The translations under genes and the position numbers were made by a program. Below, in pieces: positions 1-8,731 of a stretch of 64,000 bases of DNA (position 1 is its first letter; each line of letters starts with the position of its first letter). The stretch is from Anaerolineales bacterium (GTDB lineage: Bacteria > Chloroflexota > Anaerolineae > JAAEKA01), in the NCBI GenBank assembly GCA_020634615.1, contig JACKBI010000011.1:154938-218937 (forward strand), in the 5' to 3' direction. A model generated the notes under the pieces. That model was not told where the DNA came from. It was given only the letters and a program-made list of their open reading frames with translations, and searched no databases.

Positions 1-741
1 GTGCAACTGCGTGGCGCCCGCAGCACAGTGCGCGAAGAGCGCCCCATTGTCCTCAAAGACGCCGCTGGCAACGTGCTGACCGGCCTCACCACTGATCCTG
101 AAACCGTACAGGTCACCGTACCGATCAATCAGCGCTTCAACACGCGCGACGCCGCCGTCCATGTGGTGATCACCGGCACCGTCGCACCCGGCTACTGGAT
201 CAGCAACATCAACGTCGTTCCCAACACGGTCACCCTCCTGGGACCGCCGTCAACCCTGGACGAAATTGGCAGTTTTGTTGACACGATTCCCGTGGATGTC
301 AGTGGCGTCGCGGGTGAGATCGTGCGCCGCGTGCCGCTTGCGCCGCCCGCCGGGGTAACGCCATTGAACGAGAGCGGCGTCACCGAGGGCAGCGTCGAAG
401 TGACGGTTTCTGTCGTGCCGCAACAGGGCAACCTCCGTCTGACCGTGCCGGTGGAGGTCACGGGAATGCGCGACGGCGACACGGTAGGCAGGAGTCCTTC
501 GTCGGTCGATGTCCTGCTGGCCGGGCCGTTGCCCATACTCAATCAGATCAATGCGGATAACAAACTGGTGCGCGTGGTGGTGGATGTTACGGACCTCGCT
601 CCTGGCACGCACACGGTGACACCGACGCTGATCTTCCCTGAAGGGCTGCGTACTACCGTGGTGCCCAACTCGGTCCAGATTCGTATCGAGCGCCCAACTC
701 CGACCCCTGGGCCGGTCGATCTACCCAATTCTTCAGGCTGA
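1..741 (+). CDS. YbbR/CdaR-like domain protein, C-terminal part (5' end outside window)
   Basis: The last 246 residues of a YbbR-repeat protein. The gene starts before the window, so position 1 is a cut and not a start codon. Two beta-rich YbbR repeats of about 80 residues are visible (about residues 36-118 and 140-232), each with the recurring LLxGP turn (TVTLLGPPSTL, DVLLAGPLPIL). A short Pro/Thr tail follows. In Firmicutes, CdaR is a membrane-anchored partner that tunes the c-di-AMP synthase CdaA. That role is family knowledge; whether cdaA lies upstream here cannot be seen. A glycosyltransferase starts 31 bp downstream on the same strand, so the genes may be cotranscribed. Confidence 0.75.
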   Translation: MQLRGARSTVREERPIVLKDAAGNVLTGLTTDPETVQVTVPINQRFNTRDAAVHVVITGTVAPGYWISNINVVPNTVTLLGPPSTLDEIGSFVDTIPVDVSGVAGEIVRRVPLAPPAGVTPLNESGVTEGSVEVTVSVVPQQGNLRLTVPVEVTGMRDGDTVGRSPSSVDVLLAGPLPILNQINADNKLVRVVVDVTDLAPGTHTVTPTLIFPEGLRTTVVPNSVQIRIERPTPTPGPVDLPNSSG

Positions 742-772
742 GGTTCGACCCGGTCGTCGTCGCTGGCTTGCC

Positions 773-1924
773 ATGCGTATTCTGTTCGATGCTACGCCGC
801 TACAGACTGGTCACCGTGCGCGCGGCATCGGCACGTACACGCGCGAGCTGTTGCGCGCGCTGCTGGCGTTGGACAGCGACAACGACTACCTGCTGGTCGT
901 CCACGGCGGGGAAACGGAGCTCTGCCGCGATCTGGCGCTCAGCAGCTTGCCGGCGCGCGTCGCGTTGCTGTCACTGCCCAAGCCGCCGCTGGGGCGGTTC
1001 ACCGGTTTTGCCAGCCACCAGGCAGCGCTGCCGCTGCTGCTGCGTCAACAAAAGGCTGATCTTTTCCACGTTCCCGGTTTTGTAGCGGCGTTTAGCGTGC
1101 CCGGCATTCCCTGGCGGGTCTCCCAGCCGTTGGTGGTGACTCTGCACGACTTTCTGCCGCTGCGGATGCCGGAGCTTTTCAACGACAAGGCCATCAATCG
1201 CATCTGGTACGCGCGCCAGATGGCTGCCGCGCGGCGGGCGGCCCGTTTGATCTGCGTCAGCCAGGCGACGCGCGCCGATGCCATTGAGATGCTGGCGGCG
1301 CCAGCCGATCGCTGCGTCGTGGTGCACGAAGGCGTTGATCGGGAAGTGTTCCATCCAGCCAGCGGGTCCAGTGTGACCGCGGCCGCTTGGCCCTTTATCC
1401 TGTTCGTCGGGGGCAGCTTTGCCAACAAGAATCGGCAGGGCGCATTGGCAGCGTTTGTGCGGCTGGCCAGCGCCTCGACGTTACCACATCACCTGGTGCT
1501 GGTCGGCCAGGATGATTTGCCCGACGCCGCGCTGGCAGCGGCATATCCCGGTCTGGATGTGCGCCGCGTGCATCGTCTGGCCGCTGTGTCGCAGGACGAA
1601 CTGGCGCGGCTCTACCGCGACGCCGATCTGTTCCTGTTCCCGTCGCTCTCTGAGGGGTTTGGCCTGCCGGTTCTGGAGGCAATGGCCAGCGGCGTGCCCG
1701 TGGTCACCAGTTCGATCAGTTCGCTGCCGGAAGTAGCCGGTGACGCAGCCGTGCTGGTTGATCCGACTGACACCGATGCTCTGGCTGCGGCGATGGGCCA
1801 GGTGCTGGCTGATCGGGCGCAACACGACCGGTTGCGACTGGCCGGTCTGGCCCGTGTCGCCCGGTTCACCTGGCAAGCGGCCGCCCAGCAGACGTTGGCA
1901 GTCTATCGATCGGTGGTCCGCTGA
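773..1924 (+). CDS. glycosyltransferase family 4 (GT-B fold)
   Basis: A 383-residue retaining glycosyltransferase of the GT4 type. The N-terminal Rossmann half begins MRILFDATPLQ and has the glycine-rich HRARGIGTYTREL loop that binds the acceptor. The C-terminal half has the nucleotide-sugar site FPSLSEGFGLPVLEAMASG, the classical E-x7-E motif. It probably adds a sugar to a cell-surface polysaccharide or glycolipid on the cytoplasmic face. Donor and acceptor cannot be read from sequence. A membrane GT2 follows after a 175-bp gap with its own promoter. An antisense-frame ORF at 768-1085 is a shadow. Confidence 0.85.
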   Translation: MRILFDATPLQTGHRARGIGTYTRELLRALLALDSDNDYLLVVHGGETELCRDLALSSLPARVALLSLPKPPLGRFTGFASHQAALPLLLRQQKADLFHVPGFVAAFSVPGIPWRVSQPLVVTLHDFLPLRMPELFNDKAINRIWYARQMAAARRAARLICVSQATRADAIEMLAAPADRCVVVHEGVDREVFHPASGSSVTAAAWPFILFVGGSFANKNRQGALAAFVRLASASTLPHHLVLVGQDDLPDAALAAAYPGLDVRRVHRLAAVSQDELARLYRDADLFLFPSLSEGFGLPVLEAMASGVPVVTSSISSLPEVAGDAAVLVDPTDTDALAAAMGQVLADRAQHDRLRLAGLARVARFTWQAAAQQTLAVYRSVVR

Positions 1925-1976
1925 CGAAAAGGATGACCCGCCCGGTGAAGAACAACATCTTCGATGGCGCATGCTT

Positions 1977-2005
1977 TTGGCCGAACGTGCGCCAAATGCT
2001 ATACT
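1977..2005 (+). promoter_or_regulatory. sigma70-type promoter for the GT2 gene
   Basis: TTGGCC, a 17-bp spacer, then TATACT at 2000-2005. The GTG start at 2100 is about 90 bp downstream of the expected transcription start. Confidence 0.5.
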
Positions 2006-2099
2006 GCTCTCCCTGTGCATCGAAACACAATGCGGGCTGTGACACGAGCTTGCTTCGCAGAGCAGCGTAACGACGAATGAAATCCCAAGGAGTGAACGA

Positions 2100-3632
2100 G
2101 TGCTCGTTCTAACCCTGTTGCACGCCGCGGCGGCCATCTTGCTGGCCATCTACGGCGCGAACTCACTACTGTTGACGGTGTTTTACCTGCGCCGGCGCCC
2201 TGAAAATCAGACCGAACCATCGCCGCCGGCCAATTGGCCGGCGGTCACTGTGCAGTTGCCAGTGTTCAACGAGTTGCATGTGACCGAGCGGCTGCTGGCG
2301 GCCGTGACGCGCCTGGAGTATCCGCGTGACCGCCTGCAAATTCAGGTGCTGGACGATTCGACCGACGAAACGACAGCCATCGCGGCGGCCTGCGTCGAAC
2401 GCTACCGCCAGCAAGGCGTGGATATCCAGCATCTGCACCGCACGCTGCGACCTGGCTTCAAGGCCGGCGCGTTGGCGGCTGCGCTGCCGGAGGCCACGGG
2501 CGATTTCATCGCCATTTTCGACGCTGATTTCGTGCCGCAACCGGATTTTCTGTTGCGCACTGTGCCCGCGCTGGCTGCCAACGTCAAGGCAGGCTACCTG
2601 CAAACCCGCTGGGCGCATCTCAACGAAGACTACTCCATGCTGACGCGCGCCCAGGCGCTGGCGCTGGACGGGCATTTCGTGGTCGAACAGACGGTGCGGC
2701 AGAGCCGCGGCTGGTTCTTTGGCTTCAACGGTACCGCCGGGTTGTGGCGGCGCACATGCATCGAAGACGCCGGCGGCTGGCAGGCCGACACGTTGTGTGA
2801 GGATCTGGACCTGAGCTACCGTGCACAGCTCAAGGGCTGGCAGGGGATGTATCTGGGCGATGTGGCCGCGCCGGCTGAGATTCCGCCGCAACTGGCCGCC
2901 CTCAAGCGCCAGCAGGCCCGTTGGGCGACCGGATCGATCCAGACCTTCCGCAAGCTGGCCGGCTCAGTAGCAGGAAGCGACAGGCCGTTGAGCCACCGTA
3001 TCGAGGGGCTGATCCATCTTGGCGCGTATTTCTGCCACCCGCTGATGCTGCTGCTGTTACTGTTGACGCTGCCGCTGCTCTGGTTCGACGGGTTTGCCAA
3101 CAGCCCGGTCCGCTGGATGATGGCGTATCTGGGGATCGCCAGCATTGGACCGCCGCTGCTTTACGCCGTTTCACAACAGGTGCTGCACGGACGTGAGGCC
3201 GGCCGCCAGGGATGGCTTTGGCGGTTGACGGCGCTGCCGCTGCTGGTGCTGATGGGCACCGGCCTGGCGCTCAACAACACGGTTGCGGTCTTTCATGGTC
3301 TGCGCAACCGGCCGACCGACTTCCGGCGTACGCCCAAGTTCCAGCTTGAGCAGCGCAGCGGCCAGTGGCGCAACAAACCCTACGCGCTGCCTTTGACCGG
3401 GATGGTACTGGGCGAGTTGGGGTTGACGCTGTACGCGCTGGCGACGGTGGCTGTGGCGCTGCTGCGCGGCCACGATTACGCCGTTCCGTTCCTGCTGCTC
3501 TATGTGTTTGGATTCGGAATGATGGTGGTGGTGGGCCTGGCGCAAGGACGAGCGGGCGGCTGGTCGCATACATTGCGACGACGCACCCGAGCATCGGGCA
3601 CGCGTCCGCAGGTCGGCTACCGCGAGGTGTAA
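2100..3632 (+). CDS. membrane glycosyltransferase family 2, cellulose-synthase-like (CSLA type)
   Basis: A 510-residue processive-type GT2. An N-terminal membrane helix (about residues 3-30) is followed by the catalytic domain with LDDSTDE (about 85), the DAD metal-binding motif (IFDADFVPQPD, about 140), the catalytic-base region TLCEDLDLSYR (about 235) and QQARWATGSIQ (the QxxRW motif, about 272). Four or so helices close the protein. This D, DxD, ED, QxxRW set is shared by cellulose, glucomannan and hyaluronan synthases, so it probably polymerises and exports a beta-linked glycan. The product is unknown. The start is GTG, chosen because AAGGAG lies 7 bp upstream. It ends before a strong bidirectional terminator. 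Confidence 0.82.
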   Translation: MLVLTLLHAAAAILLAIYGANSLLLTVFYLRRRPENQTEPSPPANWPAVTVQLPVFNELHVTERLLAAVTRLEYPRDRLQIQVLDDSTDETTAIAAACVERYRQQGVDIQHLHRTLRPGFKAGALAAALPEATGDFIAIFDADFVPQPDFLLRTVPALAANVKAGYLQTRWAHLNEDYSMLTRAQALALDGHFVVEQTVRQSRGWFFGFNGTAGLWRRTCIEDAGGWQADTLCEDLDLSYRAQLKGWQGMYLGDVAAPAEIPPQLAALKRQQARWATGSIQTFRKLAGSVAGSDRPLSHRIEGLIHLGAYFCHPLMLLLLLLTLPLLWFDGFANSPVRWMMAYLGIASIGPPLLYAVSQQVLHGREAGRQGWLWRLTALPLLVLMGTGLALNNTVAVFHGLRNRPTDFRRTPKFQLEQRSGQWRNKPYALPLTGMVLGELGLTLYALATVAVALLRGHDYAVPFLLLYVFGFGMMVVVGLAQGRAGGWSHTLRRRTRASGTRPQVGYREV

Positions 3633-3756
3633 AGGTCTGCGACGACTTTCGGCAGTCGCCGATTCGAGTTACGATCGCACTGCAGCGATCTGGGCAAGCC
3701 GCATATTGAGCCGGCGACTTGCGAAGTTTGAACGTGACACCGGTTGGAGAAAAACG

Positions 3757-3798
3757 AACAGGCCGCTGACAGAGAAATGCGTCTGTCAGCGGCCTGTT
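3757..3798. terminator. bidirectional rho-independent terminator
   Basis: A perfect 17-bp stem (3757-3773 pairs with 3782-3798) around an 8-nt loop, followed by TTTTC on the plus strand and by a T-run on the minus strand (from GAGAAAAACG). It separates the plus-strand GT2 gene from the convergent minus-strand gene. Confidence 0.85.
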
Positions 3799-3858
3799 TT
3801 CAATGCGCCGGAAGTGGGAGGACCAAACGTCTCAGACGCCCGGCCCCCTGGTTGGTGC

Positions 3859-4368
3859 CTATTTCGCCGGTGGATCCTGAACCGGTGGTGCGGCCTGGGC
3901 AGCCTGTGCCTGAGCGGCTTGAGCCGCCTGGGCAGCTTGTGCTTGCGCCGCCCGGGCGTCAGCTAAGGCTTTCGCCTGGGCTTCGCGCGATGGTTCGAAC
4001 GCACGCCGGGTTCCGGGCAGCATGGCGTAGATCAGAATCAAGGCGTTGAGGATGATCGAGGCCGACAGCAGTTGGGTGGGGGTACCACCGATGATGGCCA
4101 CGAGATTAACTATCAGGTTGAATATCGTGATCACAACTGCGAACACCCAGGCGCTGTAGTTGAGGCTCAACAGCATCTGGGTCACCCACAGCCACACCCA
4201 GGTCAGCAGACCATACATCAGTGCGTACCAAAGGTTAAACGTGCGAACGGTGGGACCAGGTCCAAGCCAGGGGAAAAGGCCCAGGAATTGCAGCGTCATG
4301 ACTAACGCCAGCAAAGCCAGCAGGCCGGTAAAGACAGCAAGAATGGTCACGCCAATAGGTCGTTTCAT
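3859..4368 (-). CDS. small four-helix membrane protein with Ala/Gln-rich tail
   Basis: 169 residues, unrecognised family. The first 125 or so residues contain four hydrophobic segments (starting MKRPIGVTILAVFTGLLAL, then LWYALMYGLLTWVWLWV, WVFAVVITIFNLIVNLV and SIILNALILIYAM). The cytosolic tail after residue 130 is a low-complexity run of AQA/AQAA units ending in PPVQDPPAK. The reading frame extends 18 codons further upstream, but AGGAG lies just before the ATG at 4368, so that start is used. The repetitive tail-coding DNA could vary in length between strains. No function can be assigned. Confidence 0.65.
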   Translation of the reverse strand: MKRPIGVTILAVFTGLLALLALVMTLQFLGLFPWLGPGPTVRTFNLWYALMYGLLTWVWLWVTQMLLSLNYSAWVFAVVITIFNLIVNLVAIIGGTPTQLLSASIILNALILIYAMLPGTRRAFEPSREAQAKALADARAAQAQAAQAAQAAQAQAAQAAPPVQDPPAK

Positions 4369-4521
4369 GGAAATACTCCTTCCGAAAAGTAACCGAACGG
4401 GAAATGTCGAAGATCCAAACAAGATGCTTGCCCGGAAAGGCCCGGATGCCAGCCGGCGCAGACTGACATTCTACACGCCTTGGCAAGTTGCGTGAAATCG
4501 ATAGCGATCGCTGACGGCATC

Positions 4522-4860
4522 CTATGCCGCGTCTGCACCTTGTTTGGCGAGAGCGGCCAGAACGGCCTCACCGGCAGCCCGGCCAGCGTTGATCGAACCA
4601 ACCAAGCGCGAGTCGGCCGGCAAGACGTGCTCTGCGCCGACGGCCGTCAACGTGCCTGTGCGGGTCAACTGTTCGCGCACCTCGTCGCTGACGTCCGCCA
4701 GTCGTGCACGGCCGGCCACCGGGTTCACACCAGCCAACACTGCTGACGCCATGCCGTCAGGAATGGCAGCGACCGCCGCGACCAATCCAGCGACGATGTC
4801 CCGACCGAGAGATTTTGGATCCGGTTTGAGACCGCTGAATGGTTTGGCTTGGTTGGTCAT
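4522..4860 (-). pseudogene. internally deleted SulP-family anion transporter remnant
   Basis: A 112-residue open frame that looks like the two ends of a SulP permease joined in frame. Residues 1-47 (GRDIVAGLVAAVAAIPDGMA, then LAGVNPV) match the family's N-terminal signature, where full proteins continue into NPVYGLY and about ten helices. From residue 48 the sequence jumps to what resembles the C-terminal end of a STAS domain (VSDEVREQLTRTG, then VGAEHVLPADSRL). Full SulP proteins are about 500-570 residues, so roughly 400-450 residues are missing. No other frame here holds the missing part. It could still be expressed as a short protein. The family match is from memory and needs a search. 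Confidence 0.6.
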
Positions 4861-5083
4861 GTTCTCTCAGCACATGCGGACACAAGGCCGTATTGCTGCC
4901 GGGCGGAGTCTGTGACCGTTTGTCCCAACTACAAGGCAAAGCGGCGCGAAGCTGGTGGAAATGGAAACGGGGGCTATCCAGTAGAAAAAATCGTCGGCAG
5001 CGTATCGAGACCCGGTGGGTTGCGTCCCGTACTGAAACGCCGTCCTTGAAAGGGGTAGAAAGCTGGGAAGCTCGCTCGATTTT

Positions 5084-5127
5084 GTCCTGGACACCGGGGA
5101 CTTGTGCAAGCCCCCGGTGTCCAGGAC
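5084..5127. other. strong GC-rich hairpin
   Basis: A 16-bp perfect stem (5084-5099 with 5112-5127) directly downstream of the minus-strand DUF1269 gene. There is no T-tract on either side in the right place, so it may stabilise the mRNA end or act as a weak terminator. Confidence 0.5.
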
Positions 5128-5137
5128 TCGCAAGTGG

Positions 5138-6109
5138 TTAGGCAGCTTCTTCGGTTGAGGCGGCCTCATCGGCAGCCCCAGCTTCGTCCGCCGTCGCTTC
5201 GCTGTCGCCAGCTGTCTCGTCGGTCGCCGTCTCAGGCACAGCAACCGCTGCGGCGATCAATTCACCTTCGTCGGTGATCACGTCATCGACAACCACAGCG
5301 CCTTCGTCGGTGATGACGCCGGCTTCTACGACCGCGCCCTCTTCGGTAGCGACAGCGATTTCATAGGCCGCGCCATCAGCCGTCGCGATACCTGCTCCGA
5401 CGGCGACGAGATCATCGGTGATAACTGCACCTGTTACCTCGACCTTGTCTTTGTTTGCAGCGACTTCCTTGATACCAAGGCCATCCTCGGTCAGGATCAG
5501 GCCAATCGCCATATTCATGTTTTCTGCCAGCCGGTCGGAGATTCGCTGCGACAGGTTCCTGATGACGGTGCGAATGTCTTCGATGCTGACTTGCTGCTGG
5601 ACCGCCCGCAGGAATTCGTGGCTGGTGATGGCGGCAACAGCCGACGTGCCGGGCCTGAGAGCGACACCGATTGTGTTCAGGCTCTCGTCGCGGAATCCAG
5701 AGTCGCGGTGGGCAAGCGCCGCGCCAACAGCCGCGCCGGCGCCGGCGGCCAGCGCTATGCCTGCCGGCCCGCCCAGAATGCCGAGAACGCCGCCGACGAT
5801 AGCGCCGTACCCCGCGCCCCTGCCAGTGCTCATGTCACCAGTTTCGTGGTAGTGAACCTTGCCGTTGGCGTCCTGGCGAATGACCGCTGCGTCTTCAAAG
5901 TAGAATTCATTTTGCTTCTTGGCCCTCTTCATCTCGTCAAGCGCTTCGTCGGCAGCGTTTTCATCGACAAACGCGACGACAAGAAAACCAACGGCAGGGA
6001 TGGCCTCTTGCGGGGTTTCGGCCTGCGGTGCATCGCTCGGCTGAACCTCGGTGGTCTCGGTGGACTCAGAGTCGGTCGGTTGTACGTCCGTCTGCTGTTC
6101 TTCACTCAT
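5138..6109 (-). CDS. DUF1269 family glycine-zipper membrane protein
   Basis: 323 residues. The acidic, Glu/Thr-rich N-terminus (1-38) precedes a DUF1269 core: an alpha/beta segment (VGFLVVAFVDENAADEALDEM), then a glycine-zipper hydrophobic stretch (GRGAGYGAIVGGVLGILGG, then GIALAAGAGAAVGAALA, about 97-133) and a second alpha/beta half. The C-terminal third is unusual: valine/alanine-rich repeats of about 12 residues containing ITDEG or ITDD (residues about 225-285), then an Ala/Glu/Thr tail. DUF1269 proteins are linked to stress and membrane quality functions, but no biochemical role is established. It is followed by SHOCT and DUF6325 genes in the same direction, a common association. AGGAG precedes the ATG. 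Confidence 0.75.
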   Translation of the reverse strand: MSEEQQTDVQPTDSESTETTEVQPSDAPQAETPQEAIPAVGFLVVAFVDENAADEALDEMKRAKKQNEFYFEDAAVIRQDANGKVHYHETGDMSTGRGAGYGAIVGGVLGILGGPAGIALAAGAGAAVGAALAHRDSGFRDESLNTIGVALRPGTSAVAAITSHEFLRAVQQQVSIEDIRTVIRNLSQRISDRLAENMNMAIGLILTEDGLGIKEVAANKDKVEVTGAVITDDLVAVGAGIATADGAAYEIAVATEEGAVVEAGVITDEGAVVVDDVITDEGELIAAAVAVPETATDETAGDSEATADEAGAADEAASTEEAA

Positions 6110-6262
6110 GATATGTTCTCCTTGTTGTGAAATTTGTCAATACGATCCCATTTGTGGATCTGGTGATACTGACGAACTGGCGCCGCTAAAAATAACGACG
6201 CCAGTTGCGTATAACCGTTTGCTTGATTGCCAGTCGCGATGCTCTGGCTACATTGGGTAGGC

Positions 6263-6610
6263 TTAGCCGCTGATAACCTTCGCCTTGGCCGCGGCATACT
6301 CCTCGTCAGTCAGGGCGCCGGAGGAATGCAAGTCGGCCAGATTCTGCAACTGGGTGCCCATATCCGGGGCGGGAGCGGCTGCCGGAGGCGGTGGCGCATA
6401 GACTACCTGGGGCGCAGCTTGCTGAGGTGCCGGCTCGGCATAATCCTGACCTTGGGCTTGTTGCGCCTCGTACTGTTGTGCCTCGTACGCCTGCTGATCC
6501 TGGGCGGCGTACTTCTGTTGCTGGTGGTGACTGACGGCGCCGGCAGTCCCGGCTACGACCGCAGTGCCAACTGCGACACGTCCGACGCGGCGCATTGCTC
6601 TTCTTAACAT
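6263..6610 (-). CDS. SHOCT-domain small protein
   Basis: 115 residues. A basic N-terminus (MLRRAMRRVGR) with a short hydrophobic stretch (VAVGTAVVAGTAGAV) is followed by a Gln/Ala/Pro-rich linker (about 28-82). The last 30 residues form a SHOCT domain (LQNLADLHSSGALTDEEYAA, then KAKVISG), a short C-terminal oligomerisation or docking helix pair. AGGAG precedes the ATG. Its position between DUF6325 and DUF1269 genes suggests a shared stress or envelope role, but this is inference. Confidence 0.75.
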   Translation of the reverse strand: MLRRAMRRVGRVAVGTAVVAGTAGAVSHHQQQKYAAQDQQAYEAQQYEAQQAQGQDYAEPAPQQAAPQVVYAPPPPAAAPAPDMGTQLQNLADLHSSGALTDEEYAAAKAKVISG

Positions 6611-6671
6611 GCTGTATACTCCTGTTAACTACAAACTGGTGTCGGTTGATTGTTTTCAGTTTCGCGGCCGG

Positions 6672-7097
6672 CTAGAGACCGGACATATCTTCCCACGCTT
6701 GCTGCACTGTCTCGTCCGGAAGGCGGACGTGAATCAGCAACTGTCCGCCATTACGCAGGGCAGCTTCTCGCAGCTTGATGGGCCAAAGGTTCTCGAAGAG
6801 GATCATGACGACGCGCGTATCGTTTTCCAGCAAATCGCTGATCATCGCAATGTCTTCGAGCGAGACCATGCCAGTGAGGTCATCCGTCAATGGCTTGAGC
6901 ATGGCGACTGTCTCCGCGTCCAGATCCTCCAGCTCCATGGCTTCAACCTCGCCATCTTCGTCCTTGATCACCACCACAGCATCGATGATGCGCACAATGC
7001 CGCTGTTGACCAGTTCCAGGAGATTGCCGACCAACTCCATGTTGAGACCGCCGCCTTTTAGGCCAACGGCTACGAAATCGACAGGTCCATTAATCAT
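6672..7097 (-). CDS. DUF6325 family protein
   Basis: 141 residues, soluble. It begins MINGPVDFVAVGLKGG and carries IVRIIDAVVVIKDEDGEVEA, which matches my recollection of the DUF6325 family (a beta-alpha-beta protein often found beside SHOCT and DUF1269 genes in Actinobacteria and Chloroflexi). The middle is strongly acidic (EAMELEDLDAE). The function of the family is not known. AAAGGA precedes the ATG. Confidence 0.65.
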   Translation of the reverse strand: MINGPVDFVAVGLKGGGLNMELVGNLLELVNSGIVRIIDAVVVIKDEDGEVEAMELEDLDAETVAMLKPLTDDLTGMVSLEDIAMISDLLENDTRVVMILFENLWPIKLREAALRNGGQLLIHVRLPDETVQQAWEDMSGL

Positions 7098-7133
7098 AGA
7101 AGTGTTCCTTTCCCTAATTCGCTCGTTTGATCT

Positions 7134-7164
7134 GTCGGAGCAGGGGCAGGAATGCCCCTGCCGA
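7134..7164. other. hairpin between two minus-strand genes
   Basis: GCAGGGGCA and TGCCCCTGC flank a GGAA-type loop, extended by an outer GTCGG/CCGAC. It lies just after the membrane-protein stop and before the DUF6325 gene. There is no T-tract. Confidence 0.4.
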
Positions 7165-7172
7165 CCATGCTT

Positions 7173-7472
7173 CTAATATCCCGAATAGCCAGGAAGTGAT
7201 TGGCGTTTGGCGCTACTGCTGTACGATGCAATGTCAGCGAGCAGCCCCAGGCCAATCCACAGCCAGTCAAGCCCGGTGACGCCACCTGGCGCCACTATTA
7301 CGTACATTAGCGTGGTCCAGGGCACCAAGACAATACCCGCGACCGGCCACAGCCACCAGCTGATAGGCCAACTAAGGAACGCCGCCTGCCAGCGCACCGG
7401 ATCAACAAGCCACCAAATGGCGTTGAGAACACGAGGCCCCAGCGTGACCAGAACAAGAAACGCACAACACAT
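7173..7472 (-). CDS. small conserved membrane protein
   Basis: 99 residues with two or three hydrophobic segments (MCCAFLVLVTLGPRVLNAIW, WLWPVAGIVLVPWTTLMYVI, DWLWIGLGLLADIASY). The sequence style, with PWTTLMYVIVAPGGVTGLDW, resembles a conserved family of short membrane proteins in Actinobacteria and Chloroflexi that has no assigned function. AGAGGAG is well placed before the ATG. The 291 bp upstream (7473-7763), between this start and the bactofilin stop, hold nothing I can recognise. Confidence 0.6.
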   Translation of the reverse strand: MCCAFLVLVTLGPRVLNAIWWLVDPVRWQAAFLSWPISWWLWPVAGIVLVPWTTLMYVIVAPGGVTGLDWLWIGLGLLADIASYSSSAKRQSLPGYSGY

Positions 7473-7763
7473 TCGACGAACTCCTCTCTTCCAAACTACT
7501 GAACAGTCGGGCGACGGCGCTACCGTCCGGAATACAGTTGAGGATCCGCGGTATGGCGGAAACTATGCGGCAATCACAGTACCTATTCTACCATTGCTGT
7601 TTGCCTGGGCAAAACAGCCTGAATTTTCCTCGTTTATGGCAAATACCACCGGGCGACAGGACTTCACGGTGTTGAAAGCGCAACTGTTCCGTTGAGAGTA
7701 TATCATCGTGTGCGGTGGACATCATCGTCAGAAAGGATGTAGAAAAGTAGTATTTCTGCCGGG

Positions 7764-8219
7764 TTAGCCCTCGTCAGGAGCTTCGGCGGTGGAAGCCGGC
7801 GCAGGTGTTTCGACAACTGGGATCGGTGCGGTGCCGCGCGGCAACACGAATGGTTCCGCCGGCGTCTCATCCTGCATCACCAGCTCGCCGCGCAGGTAGG
7901 CTCCCTCGTCCAGCAGGAAGGACGCAACCTTGATCTTGCCCCAGGCGCGGCCGCCTTCCAGCAACTCGACCCGCAGCGCGTCGATCTCGCCGTTGAAGGC
8001 GCCGGAGATGGACACCGTCCGTGCGTTGATGGTGGCCATCACTTTGGCGCCGGGACTGATGATCACGTTACCCAGCGTTTCCAGCCGGCCGCTTTCCATC
8101 ACGCCATCGATTCGGATGCTGCCATCACAGCGCAGGTCGCCGCTGAAACTTGCCCGCGGGCCAATGGTTACGTCGATGACGTCGGGGTCGGGCTTGCGTT
8201 CCTTGCTAAACATCGTCAT
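7764..8219 (-). CDS. bactofilin (polymer-forming cytoskeletal protein)
   Basis: 151 residues. The core (about 15-118) is the bactofilin right-handed beta-helix, seen as short glycine-punctuated strands (VTIGPRASFSGDLRCDGSIR, then IDGVMESGRLETLGNVIISP). The flanking N-terminus is short and charged and the C-terminus is Ala/Pro/Glu-rich, as usual. Bactofilins self-assemble without nucleotide into filaments that localise cell-wall enzymes or shape the cell. The start ATG overlaps the upstream DUF4446 stop (ATGA, 8216-8219), so the two are translationally coupled. A second in-frame ATG lies two codons later. Confidence 0.85.
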   Translation of the reverse strand: MTMFSKERKPDPDVIDVTIGPRASFSGDLRCDGSIRIDGVMESGRLETLGNVIISPGAKVMATINARTVSISGAFNGEIDALRVELLEGGRAWGKIKVASFLLDEGAYLRGELVMQDETPAEPFVLPRGTAPIPVVETPAPASTAEAPDEG

Positions 8220-8731
8220 ACCTTTCCATTGCTTGTTGCGACTGCTGAGCCACGCGCGCGCGCCAGCGCTTCCTGTTCTTCTTCGTTCAGCGTATGGGCG
8301 GAACCCCAGCCTGCCAGCGGCTTGGCATAGATTCGCGTGCCGTCGCGGGTGTGAAGGCTGTTGATCAACGCCCCGTCGCCGTTGTGGTCGGCCAGCGCCA
8401 ACACGAAGGACTGGTCGCCGCCGGTATTGCTGAAGGGATTGTAGCGCAACACCGCCACGTGCTGGACATGGCTGCGGCCAAGCTCTTCAACCCGTTGAGC
8501 CGTCTCCTTGGCGGCCGCTGCCTCTATCAGCGCCGCGCGCACATTCTCCATATGCTGGTTGAGCACCGCATCCAGGTTGCCGCCATCGGCGCCTCTGGTC
8601 AGGGCGTCGTATTGGGCTTGCACAGTCTTCATCTGCCGCCACGCGTAGACGGCAACGACCAGCGCAGCAATGGCAACGGCCAGCGCTGCGAGCGCGAGCC
8701 AGGGCGACATCTGATCAATCCACGGTAACAA
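8216..8731 (-). CDS. DUF4446 family single-pass membrane protein
   Basis: 171 residues. An N-terminal helix (about residues 10-32, PWLALAALAVAIAALVVAVY) is followed by a coiled region and a compact domain with VQHVAVLRYNPFSNTGGDQS and FVLALADHNGDGALINSLHT, the hallmark of DUF4446. The function is unknown. It overlaps the prs stop by 17 bp and the bactofilin start by 4 bp, giving a tightly packed prs-DUF4446-bactofilin unit. Confidence 0.75.
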   Translation of the reverse strand: MLPWIDQMSPWLALAALAVAIAALVVAVYAWRQMKTVQAQYDALTRGADGGNLDAVLNQHMENVRAALIEAAAAKETAQRVEELGRSHVQHVAVLRYNPFSNTGGDQSFVLALADHNGDGALINSLHTRDGTRIYAKPLAGWGSAHTLNEEEQEALARARGSAVATSNGKV

